Positions 31,163 to 41,423 of a stretch of 64,000 nt of DNA are shown piece by piece. Position numbers and translations under genes: made by a program. Within the stretch, counting starts at the first letter, position 1. Every line of letters starts with the position of its first letter. The DNA is taken from assembly GCF_019059575.1 (NCBI RefSeq), contig NW_024881533.1, forward strand, positions 1,042,001 through 1,106,000, read 5' to 3'. The stretch comes from Amphibalanus amphitrite. Lineage: Eukaryota > Arthropoda > Thecostraca > Balanomorpha > Balanidae. The notes under the pieces are model-generated. The model was not told the DNA's origin and searched no databases. It saw only the letters and a list, made by a program, of their open reading frames with translations.

Positions 31163-33284
31163 GTACGGCTCTTAGCTGTGATTGAGGGATATTTCTTTGA
31201 CATGGGCTTCATATTTGTAACCGATTATTATCATATAAAAATATATGATACGTATATCGTTGCTTTCTTATTTTCTTGTCTCCTTTCCTTCTTGTTTATT
31301 TGTTGTTCGCACTTCCAAACTACTAGCAAATGCTTACCCCATTTTTACCTAGTGGTTACCGCCTATTATTTTCGAAGACGACAAGAAACGGAATGTTTAA
31401 TGGTCTTGTTTATTGTTATGGAAAAATCTTGCTAGGTTTTGTCAGTTTTTTTTTATAAAAACTAAAAACAAAAAGAACAAAATAGAAGTACGTGCATTTA
31501 CCGAGCCTTTGTTTTCATTTTCTTTTTTTTTTGTCTTCTGGCCCCGAAATGGGTTTTCTGTTAGTCAAAAAATGGATCGTTGAGGAGAGAGGAGGTGGAT
31601 GCTTTTTCTGTCCCCCCCCCCCCCCCATTGCATTATGCCGTGCGGCTCTCGAGATCTCTTGACGAATCACTACTCCCCGCCCCACTCCGGTTGATTTAGG
31701 TACTCTAATAGCCAACGAATGCCCGATTGTAGTCATAGTTGACTTCGCGTGGATGTCAAAAGTGCTGCTTCCAGCAGCTTTACTTACTCGTAATTTTAAA
31801 TGAATTAACTTTCAGGATGTCCCTACCAGGTACCGTGACGTTTATATTTTTCCGACTTATCGCGTAATTAAACAATGCAAGTCTCCGCACATGACCTCAG
31901 CAGCTTTCCGACATCTCCGACACCCAACATAGCGTCACGGCCCGGCCAGGAGGTCAACGTCCTTGGCCTCGGCCTGGCTCGCTAAAGGTCCTGCAACTGC
32001 AGAGGTGCGCATGCAGAGGCTCTGCTCACGTATCGGGGATGAATTTATCGGAGGCAGGGCTAGACACTGCATGCACGAGTGCACACGACTTAGCCGATCA
32101 CAACCGGCGCCTGACCAAGGATCGACAAATGCCGAGACGACGGGTGCATTGTTCCCCGAGCGACTCCACGAGGAATCGTGTTTTTGTGGGCGTCTTATCC
32201 AAAGTGCATCTCCTGACACGAGTTGGTTATGAGCTGAAGAAACACGAGAAACGTGCATTGCTTTTGGAATAGGTTTACTGCACCATGGGTTATCTTGATT
32301 GGGTCAGAACTATGTTTTGTTGTAGTGGAATTTTGAAATATATATCAAATGTATCCATATGAGCATGCAATACCTAATAAAAGATATCGTGGCTATGAAA
32401 CTCGGAATCAATTGAAAATATACCGTAAAATGCCAAGTTCATGCTGATAAATACATGCACATATATTTGATAAAATACACGTATATACTTATAAAATAGA
32501 AGCGTGTTTTAAAATAAGCAAAAGGATAGCCAATATATTCGTGCGTAGCACATCATCAGGTCATCGCACCTGAGGTATACTCTGAACGTGGCCATGTCAG
32601 TCTGACGTGGCACCACGCGGGGCTGGTCGGACGGGATCTGGCACCACTGGATGGACGGCCGGCGGATCCCGTGGGAGTCCCGTAACTCCGGCACCAGTTT
32701 TTACTTCAGCCCGATAAAAAACGTCCACCTATCGCCGCGGTTCACTCCAATCGGTCCGACGGGCGGGCCACTCACATACCTGCGCACTGTGTAGTGTTTG
32801 AGTGTGTGGGTGTATGTTTTGGTGATTTTCTTAACTGTTAGAGCAGCCGTCCCGCCGAATCTGAGGCGTCTCGTCTCGCGTTCCGTGTCGCTGGCCGGGC
32901 TGGCGCAGAGGAGTGACCGCACGGAGCCAGTGGGAGTCTCTGGAGAGGCGTCCGGCCACGAGACGGCTGGCGTCGACGGAGCGGAAATACGCTAACTGGT
33001 GTGTTTTCGTGTGGACTGCAGATCTCTTTCAGCAAACTGTCTGCCTTCTTTCTGCTAAAGTTCACGTTTTGAGAGTAGTCCCTCGTCATACCAGTCAGCG
33101 ATCGGACGGGACGAGGGAGACTGCAACCGAGAACAGGAAAATAACGCATGAAATGCTGGCTCTCGATCGCGAAGACTTCTTCATCCATCTCGACTTCAAA
33201 CGACAGACCATACACACTTGTTGACATGTTCGAGTGAATGCGACGAATCGGCTAAAACAAAAACAAAAACAAAAAATGAAAGCA
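31163..33284. other. No clear gene; possible minus-strand exons
   Basis: A poly-C tract lies at 31612-31626. On the minus strand, 32922-32787 ends in GTGCGCAG|GTATGTGAG, a strong splice donor, and 32700-32555 is an open frame (SHGIRRPSIQWCQIPSDQPR...) followed by CCTCAG|GTGCGA. Neither matches a family I know, and a stop lies between them if read continuously. Confidence 0.2.
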
Positions 33285-33440
33285 GGTATCTTGTGTTAGA
33301 ATTATCGAATTGATTATTTGAATTAGACAAATTAATTCGTATATGATATAGGATAAACACCCTTGAAAATGAATAATACGCAACGTTGGGTAGTTTTGGA
33401 GTTTTCATCCTACATCATATACGAATTAATTGTCGAATTG
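33285..33440. repeat. Imperfect hairpin around TTAATTCGTATATGAT
   Basis: AATTAATTCGTATATGATATAGGAT (seen as AATTAATTCGTATATGAT plus ATAGGAT) at about 33329-33354 is inverted as ATCCTACATCATATACG...AATT at 33407-33432. Confidence 0.6.
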
Positions 33441-33764
33441 TTACACAACAAGTCTTTTGAGTAACTATTTTTATAAGAATCTGAGCATAACATAGGTAGT
33501 GGACTTCCCAGTACCACCCAGTGTCCGGCACCGCGCTCACCCCAAGGGGTCAGTAATTTGCACCCCTGCCCTTCGCCTTTGTCTGGGCATACCTGCTGCA
33601 CTCCACCCCGCCATTGTACCCGTCCGTCTCGGAGCGGTGCGGCGGGGCGCGGCGGCTGGGATCCCCACACACAGGACTGCGGCCCCGTCTCAGCGCGCGG
33701 AGGCTCCGAGGCGTCCCAGGCGCGGCGGCCCGTCCGCCGGCTGACCGTCCCTCCTTGGAGTTCA

Positions 33765-33885
33765 CGGTCAGAGGCCATTCTTATAAAGAAAAAGGACGGA
33801 GGGACGGAAGGAAAAAAAGAACTCAATGAATTAAACGATTCCGTCCTTATTGGTTATCATAAAGGTTCCGTCCCTCTACCCCTCC
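33765..33885 (+). repeat. Short dispersed repeat, copy 1
   Basis: GGCCATTCTTATAAAGAAAA, GGACGGAGGGACGGA and TTGGTTATCATAAAGG occur in the same order as in the reverse complement of 35170-35290. Coding capacity none. Confidence 0.6.
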
Positions 33886-35165
33886 CCCTTCGTTGTTTTG
33901 CTAGGATGCGTTTTTCGTCTAAATGATCAAGAGCTTTAATAAATGAAACAGGAATTATTTCCTGCAATATTTTCTTATAAATTTCGTCACAAAGAAGGCA
34001 ATAAGACTAAGAAAATACTGTGTGATCGCTATATAGGTATAATAAAATGAGAACCTGCAATTATTTGGGATCATATTTGAATTTTTATGGGACCGGGGGC
34101 TGTTGTCTGCTACGATGCATAGCCTTGGCTACGATCAAGGATAATATAGATAGGCGAAGTATGTAATATGTTATAGTCTTTCCTGCTAGGCTGGAACCCA
34201 CCAAAGATTGTTTTTGCGTATAAATGTGGTAATGCCTGTGTCTTACTCAGTGATAGGGTGTCTAATAAGCGGTAAGGGAACAACGCAGACACCCTGAGTT
34301 AGCGTGGCGGCTCGGGACAGGCGGTAGAGATAAAAGAGGAGGGGATACTGATAAGGCATCTTATCGCTCTAGGGGACGACGCGGCGCGCGGCGAATGCGC
34401 GCGGCGGCTCGGGATGAAAGGGAGGGAGAGAGGGAAGGAGTAGGTAGAGAGAGAGAGAGAGAGAGAGACGGGGGCGCAGGTGTTGTTTTGACGAACTGAC
34501 GCTAAAGAGGGGGGAGGGGGAGCGGGGGAAGAAATGGCCTGTGGATCTTCTCTGTGTGGGGACAGCGAGAACAGTCCAGCGAGAGCGCTTGAGCCTGGCG
34601 GAGTGTATACGAATTTCTCTGCGTGCAAACAAGAACTTTAAGTGCTAACGAGAAGTTGTAGTGCCACGTGACTCAGACCTCCAACCGTGATACCAGTCGA
34701 GGCGCCAGAGGACACAGGACACAGGCCAGGTGAGGGTGGAGCTACTGGGGGGCAGTTGCAAACAGTAAACACCTACCACTTACTGGATATTGCATCTCAA
34801 GGTGTCCAATCCTGCCTGTTAATGTGTATGCCCGATAAACAACGATAGCTGCAGAACGATAAGGTGGCGGTCTATAGGTACTTGGTCTGCATGTCAAGTT
34901 GACTAATTTTCGTGTGAAATAACTCCCGACCAATGTCATACAGTTCACATATCGATTAGCATGCGGCCTGAAACACATTTAGCACAAGTTGCTCTCGCAA
35001 CCAGCTAAATATCGTATCAATGCCGTAAAAAAGCGCTGCTGAAGAGCAGCGCTATTTCTGATGCGTTATTTTTCACGAACAACGCAAAGTCTTACGTCAC
35101 CAGAGGCGTCTTTGTCTCTTTATGATACGGAAACGCGTCCTTTTGAGTGGGGGTAGCGTCAATCT
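33886..35165. other. Non-coding; possible 5' UTR exon near 34.7 kb
   Basis: Contains a (GA)n microsatellite at 34443-34467 and a purine-rich segment that ends in GACACAGGCCAG|GTGAGGGTGG at about 34729, a strong splice donor for a plus-strand non-coding exon (CACGTGACTCA upstream). No ATG-led frame of note. Confidence 0.25.
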
Positions 35166-35292
35166 GGCTTCGTTCTTTTAACGGGTTCCGTCTTTCGTCT
35201 TCGTCCTTTTATGATAACCAAATTCCGTCTAATCTCAGAAATGACGGAGCGTCCCTCCGTTCTTTTCTTTATAAGAATGGCCACAGCGCGCT
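35166..35292 (-). repeat. Short dispersed repeat, copy 2 (inverted)
   Basis: Reverse complement of the repeat at 33765-33885 (TTATAAGAATGGCCAC end). Followed by GC-rich sequence with GGCCGGCCGGCCGGCCGG. Confidence 0.6.
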
Positions 35293-36498
35293 GGGGGCGC
35301 GGCGCAGCGCGGCCGGCCGGCCGGCCGGCGGACCACCCGCCCCAGGCCGGCGCCCGTGCGGTAACAATGGCACGCAGAGACGCAGCGGCCGCTGGTCTGT
35401 AATGAGCCGCTCGGCCCCGGATCAGGTACACGTGCTGACATAGCTATTTTGTCGGACGTGCCAGCGGTATTATCCCTTGACCGTCAATGGTTGAGGGTAT
35501 CCAGTTTGCACAGTAAAAAATGAACTGGAAGACTGCGGGAAGGATTTACAGTGCTGCAACTATACCGATGTTTCTGTCCGAACTTCGTGATAAACCGTGA
35601 AGTTCACTGCCCCTAAATACATCACCGGAGCCAAGCATCAAAAATGCATCGCTGGCTGGTGCTCAGTGAAATAAAGAAGTGACAGTGTTACTCGAGAGCA
35701 CCCATCTGGAACTCGGTCGCTGACCGTTCTGTGTTGATGTGTCTGTATTTCCGAGTGGTTTTCTGGCGATTAACACGCTCAGATAGCCGATCGATCACTC
35801 GATGATGGCCTGAGAGAGCTGTTATCGAGCGCCGCGGTATCGCCTCTTCCCTCGGCCGTCTCATACCGGCTCGTCAAACAATTTCACGGAGTCGTGGGCC
35901 CGAATCGTAGTTATGATCAACTTATCGATGTTGTCTTGACTCGCCGACCCGATTTGTTTGTATCTCCTGCAGACTTTCATCCATGAAGTCCAAATTTATT
36001 TTTGGAATGACTTTGTCCCCGCATGCGTTTGATGCATACTTAGCGTAGAACAAACTTTCAGCCGGTGGCGCTAAGTCGTATTGCGCCACTAAAAATTTCG
36101 ATATGACTTGCGAGTAGTAGGCAGGGCAGTCCTGTCATGTGGCGCTACGGCGGTGGGGAGGGGCCGTGTCGTATGGCCGTGAGTATTCCGTACACGTGTT
36201 CCCTTCTACCGCCGCTGGTGTACATACATACGCCGGTCCTGCCGGAAAGACCATCGGCCGGCAGGTGATACGATCGCGGTGCGGCCGGATCCACCGCCGA
36301 TTACAGTTCTTCAGTCACAGAATGCAGGCTTTACACGACCAAGGCGCATGGTGTAACATGAAAACCAGGCGAACAATGTGTGAGGGAACATCCGGCTTTG
36401 GTTTGAAAGCCCTCACATCAGCTTTCATGTTTGCATACCATGGATTTCCTCAGAAAATATTTGATTTAAAAGTGAAACGGATATTGTTATCTCCTTAA
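35293..36498. other. No recognisable gene
   Basis: GC-rich to 35420, then mixed sequence. Several short open frames without domains. No element termini found. Confidence 0.3.
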
Positions 36499-37053
36499 TC
36501 ACTCATTCTTTATCCTGCACCCCGCGCTAACCAAAATAAAAACGGCATGCCTCTCGTCCAGCGGTAAATCTCGCAGCTGATGGAACAACAGGCTACCGCT
36601 TTGTTTTTCACCGGGCCGTGCGCGGCTGAGCTGACCCTGTGCTGCCAGTGCCCAGTGCCCGCTCCCCGCTGGGCCGCTGAGCCGCTGAGGCTGCTGCACC
36701 CCGGCAGTCCCTCCTGCCTCACGTTGCAGCGCTGACGTCAGACGGCTCGGCTGCAGCCGCCGCAGCTCCGCCGTGAAATGGGCGGGCGTGTGTCCGGCCA
36801 CGTGCGGCCGATTCAGCGGCTCCCCGTGCTGCAGTCGGGGGACCATTGTGCCCTGATCGGTACTGAGCCCCGCTGTAGGTCCCAGCCGCCGGCAGACACG
36901 GAACAACAGACCCTGAGCTGAGCAGAGCGTAATGGCTAATGCCAGTTTTATTCCATGCTCGCTATTTTGGTTGCAAGAAGTTGCGAAAGAAGTAGGGTAG
37001 TAGCTATAGAATTTCAGTGTAAAGCCGTTGAAAAATGTTTTGTCTCGTCCCAT
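36499..37053 (-). CDS. Unrecognised GC-rich open frame (possible exon)
   Basis: The minus strand is open for up to 184 codons. A GC-rich middle part (LSTDQGTMVPRLQHGEPLNR, then HVAGHTPAHFTAELRRLQPS) looks more protein-like than the ends, and CTCTGCTCAGCTCAG at about 36916 on the minus strand would serve as a splice acceptor. No domain recognised. It could be a coding exon, a 5' UTR or chance in GC-rich sequence. Confidence 0.2.
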   Translation of the reverse strand: MGRDKTFFNGFTLKFYSYYPTSFATSCNQNSEHGIKLALAITLCSAQGLLFRVCRRLGPTAGLSTDQGTMVPRLQHGEPLNRPHVAGHTPAHFTAELRRLQPSRLTSALQREAGGTAGVQQPQRLSGPAGSGHWALAAQGQLSRARPGEKQSGSLLFHQLRDLPLDERHAVFILVSAGCRIKNE

Positions 37054-37108
37054 CTGTTCTAGCCTCAGCGGTTAGTCCCAAATAGTTCTTTTAAGTCGTC
37101 TTCAAGGC

Positions 37109-38028
37109 TTAACCCTCGCCCATGTAGGGGGGGGGGGGGGGTGCAACCCCCCCCCCTGAGGTTTTTCTTAGCTACACGCCGAACCGTTTCAGATAGCCTG
37201 CTCAAATTTTCAGTACCCTTTGGGGCATCCTTTGTGCAACTTTTGGTAATTTTTTTTTGTCAAGGTCATGTCAGGTCACGGAGTTATGACGTCATAAAGG
37301 GAACAACCTCCGGCCAGATTTACGCTAAATTGGAGATTGCTTCACATTGGTATAAATGCCGACTGACCTGACGCACTGATGGATTGTTTTAGAATCACAA
37401 CTGGCTGATTTGACATTGGCACAATGTCCGTTGACATTTTGAAGGTCACTAAAGGTCAAGGAAAGGTCAGTGACCTCGGTTGACCTGTAATGACTTCTTG
37501 CACTTGTATGCCTTTTCGGGGTATCTTAATGCCCTGAATTCGAATTTGCTATCCATTTCAGGCATCGTCGGTTGTTTCTTGTAGTTCATTTTGGGTCAGG
37601 GTCAGGTCAGTGACGTCACACGCCTGACGTGACCCAATGCACAAATGACCTAGCAGACTTCCGATGCTCCCAACGCATCATTTTTAGAGTTATGACATCG
37701 AAATACACATCAAACGATAGAGAATTGATCAAGGATCACGATAGTGAAGGTTTCAAGTCGATATCTCTTACCGTTTTGCCGCAATCGGCGCGGAAATCTG
37801 AAAAAGTTAGATTTTTCCGAAAATTTGACCTTTGACCGGTCATAAGTAGGTCAAATGTTGACCTAGGACCAAAAAATATACCACCAATCGCGAGATCTCG
37901 TTGAGAGCAATCCGTTGGTCTTTTCCGCTAAGCTCTACGACGCTTCGTTTTCAAACGCCAGGGGGGGTCGCACCCCCCCCCCCTGCATGGGCGAAGGTGG
38001 CAAAACACCGTTTACGGGCGAGGGTTAA
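37109..38028 (+). mobile_element. Complete TTAA element (CATGTAGG type)
   Basis: TTAACCCTCGCCCATGTAGG at 37109; right end ACGGGCGAGGGTTAA at 38028 with inner core CCTGCATGGGCGAAGG about 20 bp further in, matching the left CCATGTAGG. G-tract, TGCAACC loop and C-tract at left, GGTCGCACCC at right. AGGTCA clusters at 37440-37480 and 37595-37660. The last A of the right TTAA is the first base of the next MITE. Confidence 0.85.
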
Positions 38029-38292
38029 GGCCTGGCTACACTATGCGTTTTCTGCGTGCGTTTTTGCAGGTTTGCGTGTTTTGCGTAATATCGTTCTAGG
38101 AAAAAAGTTATAAACAATATAATTTTTACTTTGGTTATATACAAAAGCTAATATAACTCTTATGTAACTAAAATTTAAGGTGAAAAAACATCACAAAAAC
38201 GTAATATCGTTCTTTTTTCTAGAACGATATCACGCAAAACACGCAAACACGCAAAAAAACGCACGAAGAAAACGCATAGTGTAGCCAGGCCT
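38028..38292. mobile_element. PIF/Harbinger-type MITE with TTA duplications
   Basis: 265 bp with long inverted repeats of about 70 bp: AGGCCTGGCTACACTATGCG at the left and its exact reverse complement at the right, continuing through GCGTAATATCGTTCT/AGAACGATATCACGC. TTA flanks it at 38025-38027 and 38293-38295. A 3-bp TTA duplication and GGCCTGG-like ends fit PIF/Harbinger. No protein; mobilised in trans. Confidence 0.83.
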
Positions 38293-38295
38293 TTA

Positions 38296-38675
38296 CCTTC
38301 ACCTCAACCATCTCTGTTCTAAAGCATGTTGTTATAGCTCCGTGCCTTTGTTTGCAAATGGCTACCCAAGTGTCACCATTTCTAGCCTGTTTGTAAGAAG
38401 CCTGTGAATTGGGGAAGTACGGCGACGCACGGTTACATCTCAATGGCATTATTTCAGCTGAGGCTAATTGGGTTATCTACCGAACCTCTGAGCCTTCTAA
38501 AAAGTAACCCATTGACAAAAGGTGAATGTCACGCAAAGAATGGATAAGAAAGAGCTGTGGGGCGGGCCCGACTCGTCCTCGAGTGTCCAGTGATGGCCAC
38601 TTCCTCTGATGAGTTGTCTGCTCGATTGACCCGCTGGCTCGTCTGCTCGGCTGACACGCTGGCCCTTTGTTTCAG
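38296..38675. other. Intron-like sequence before the 38.7-kb exon
   Basis: No repeat terminus. Ends in CTGGCCCTTTGTTTCAG, a good splice acceptor at 38674-38675. Confidence 0.3.
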
Positions 38676-38900
38676 GTGTGGCGGGTGGCTGCGGCGCACC
38701 CCTGCCTGCCAGATCAGGCGGCCTGTTGCTGCGACCCACGAGTCGGTCCACAGTTGGACGCCGAGAGAGACCAGCTGAGAGACCAGCTGAGAGACCAGCT
38801 GAGAGACCAGTTGCAGTCACTGCAGCTGATCCAGACTCTGCTCGCCGGTACTGAACTGCCAGCAGCTGGCGAGAGTGCGAACGTCATCCGCGTGCTGTGA
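38676..38900 (+). CDS. Possible terminal exon with short coiled-coil repeat
   Basis: After the acceptor TTTGTTTCAG the frame VWRVAAAHPCLPDQAACCCD...AERDQLRDQLRDQLRDQLQS...IRVL runs to TGA at 38898-38900. No ATG opens it, consistent with an internal start upstream. DQLR units come from four tandem copies of a 12-bp AGAGACCAGCTG unit and predict a short helical coiled coil. No AATAAA is seen in the 300 bp that follow, so this might instead be part of a longer 5' UTR exon of the gene starting at 39198. Family unknown. Confidence 0.35.
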   Translation: MWRVAAAHPCLPDQAACCCDPRVGPQLDAERDQLRDQLRDQLRDQLQSLQLIQTLLAGTELPAAGESANVIRVL

Positions 38901-39197
38901 AATTTTCCCAAAAAAGAGTGACCGTCAAGTGTTCTTTGCCTCGGAACAGTCCACCCAGTGTGTGCGCCGCTGACCGAGTCGGCTCCCTAGGGTGTTTTGC
39001 TCGCCCCAGTCCCTCAGTCAGGTGGCCGGGAATCCGTGTGACTCTGAGCCGGCCAGTGCGCGGCGATCGGGCCCAGTAATTGGTGCCGGTGGTTTTTGTT
39101 CCGCTCCGCCGCCGTGATAGAGCGACAGTAAACAAGCGGCCACGCTGAACCGGCGGCCGAGCCGAGCTGCCGAGGCGCAGCCAGAGAAGAAGAAACA

Positions 39198-39272
39198 ATG
39201 ATTCTGCGGGACCCGGAGCTGGAGCCGCCGGCGCAGAAGAGCGCCGGCATGGAACCCCCGCAGAGACCCAAG
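39198..39272 (+). CDS. Likely first coding exon (25 codons)
   Basis: ATG in a good context (GAAGAAACAATGATT) opens 25 codons, MILRDPELEPPAQKSAGMEP and five more, ending at CCCAAG|GTAGGTGT, a strong donor in phase 0. The upstream 300 bp is CpG-rich like a promoter or 5' UTR. The acidic/proline-rich N-terminus names no family. The rest of the gene would lie beyond the downstream transposons and was not recognised. Confidence 0.4.
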
Positions 39273-40411
39273 GTAGGTGTCACCGGACTGCAGACTGATG
39301 TGTTGCCCTAAGTAGAGCCCCCATTGCTCATAGTCCATGCACTCACAATTGTTGAAAATGATATGATGAATGAGTGCGAATGCGCGGGAGGTCACCCTCA
39401 ACAGCTGCCGAACGCAAAGAATGTGAACAAGGCATTCGTAGCATTTTTCATGGCACCAGACACCGAGCATGTTCTACCAGACAACACTGCATTTGGTCAC
39501 TACGATATCCTCACAAGCGAACTGGAGACATATGTGAGGCGCCATCATTCCCAAATCCCTATTCCACAGACGATAGGCATGCTTGTAGCTTACAGTCCAA
39601 TAAATGCAGTCCAATAAACCGCTTCAGCACTTTCTCGCGCATGCAAGCCAGCGAAGTCAAATGCTATATCTGATTGAAGCACTGCTTTCACTGCGATCGA
39701 AGGCTCTTCAATACCGTCTCACCCAAGATAGCGTTATCCCGTGTTGACGACATCTCGTCTTTGCGTTGCCGTTTCACCCATGACAGTGTCATCACTCCAT
39801 AACACCGCAGGGCGACAAGCTCCTCTCATCCCAGCGCCTGGGCAGGACGGCGGCCGACTAGTGGTAGTTACTCAGTTCAATGAAGCATGGCCGCTCCCAT
39901 GGATCGGTCGGTAATGGGTACTTGCTGGGGGGGGGGGGGGGCCACACCAGGAGGGACACTGGCTGGAAGCAGTTCTTATACATTATATACAGGGGCGCCA
40001 TGACGCAGGATCCGCGGGGATCAGAGAACAATCCTCCGTTGTGAGGGTTACACTGCCTCTTGGCAGTGTATGCTACACTCTATGAATGTGCTCTTGGAGA
40101 CAGACGAGCGAACAAGGGCGAGATTTATATGTGGTCATTTAAGTTGGAAGCTCGCTTGGTAACTGACGCAGTTCATTAAAAACTGACGCTTGACAATAGA
40201 GATGCATTTTTTGAACCCGCGAACCCGCTTTCTGCGGGTTTTCAAAACCCCGCAGGGTTTTGGCGGGTTCGAGAAGCAAAACTTGTCGTGTGGCGGGTAT
40301 TTGGCGGTCAGACCTTAGAACCTATAAAAAAAATATTTTTTTTTTTAGATGCAAAACACAATGCCAAGTGCATTTGCTCAGGTTAACAATACAATATTCA
40401 TCAAAACAACT
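39273..40411. other. Intron-like sequence, no second exon found
   Basis: G-tract at 39930-39942; from 40210 a segment with repeated GCGGGTT/AACCCGC motifs (GAACCCGCGAACCCGC) that recur at 42840-42900, so 40210-42900 may be one older element split by the TTAA element that follows. No gene. Confidence 0.35.
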
Positions 40412-41423
40412 TTAACCCGCGCACCGACGGGGGGGGGGCGGATATCCGCCCCCCCCTGAGGTTTTTCGCGGATAGCGGGAAAACCGCGGCGCGTAGCGCC
40501 GCGAAATTTGGTATGACTATTCTCTCATCAATTTTACACATGGTGTGCAAGTTTGAACCTCCTAACTTTTAAGGTCAGGTCACCAGGTCACTTTGAATGA
40601 CCCAACCTCAAGTCACTTTTTTGCAACTTTGTCACCGTGCCAGAGCTACAGTAGATGTCGGAGGCCTTTGAAAGTCGCAGGATGTTATTAGATCATTAGT
40701 AGCTACAATTTGTATATCTCGGAATTTTGATGTCGGTGACCTAAGGTCAGGTCGATTTCGCGACTTCCCCATTATAAGTCAATGGGGGAAAAATCAACTC
40801 CCTGTTTTTACCACTAAAACGGGTCGGAATGGCCCCATATACCATACATGACTTCACATACGATCAACCTTCACTACCTTGAGGTCTGTTTTGCTGTTGG
40901 GCAGCTGTAAGGTCATGTGACGTCATCAAAGGTCACCAAAGGTTTTTTGCCAATAACTCCTTACAGGAACAAGATACAGCCGCGCGGATGGTCTCATTGT
41001 GTTCAGCTCGTCAAGACGCATCGAATGATATACATGATGACCTCGAGGTCACGTGACCTGAGGTCAACCTTTGACCTTGACCTTTCGAGGTCAACATATA
41101 TATCATTCGATGCGGATTGACGAGAGGATCACGATGATGCCCTTAGTTTGTTCCTATCTTGACTACTTCGAAAGTTATTCGAGAAAAACCCTCTCCATAT
41201 CTAGCGCCGCCATTTTGACTTTTTCGACCCCTGTGACGTCATCTTTGACCTGACCTGAAAATGACCTTCGTAAAAATTGTAGACCTTGTCCGTGCGTATC
41301 CGATGCCGTTTACCGCTTGTCGCTATCTTGCTTCGTTCTCGAGATATCAGGGGGGGGGGCGGTCATCCGCCCCCCCCCCGTCGGTACTAAGTTGGCGCAG
41401 ACCCCCGTCGGTGCGCGGGTTAA
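40412..41423 (+). mobile_element. Complete TTAA element (ACCGACGGG type)
   Basis: TTAACCCGCGCACCGACGGG at 40412 and its perfect 20-bp reverse complement ending at 41423; the core CCCGTCGGT is repeated inside the right end. Palindromic loops CGGATATCCG (left) and GGCGGTCATCCGCC (right) between G and C tracts. The module 41014-41124 has CGCATCGAATGATATA and its inverse bracketing AGGTCA/TGACCT sites. Confidence 0.88.

Noticed and set aside
36139-36498. 119-codon plus-strand open frame
   Set aside because: No domain, no clear splice signals and no sign of coding composition.
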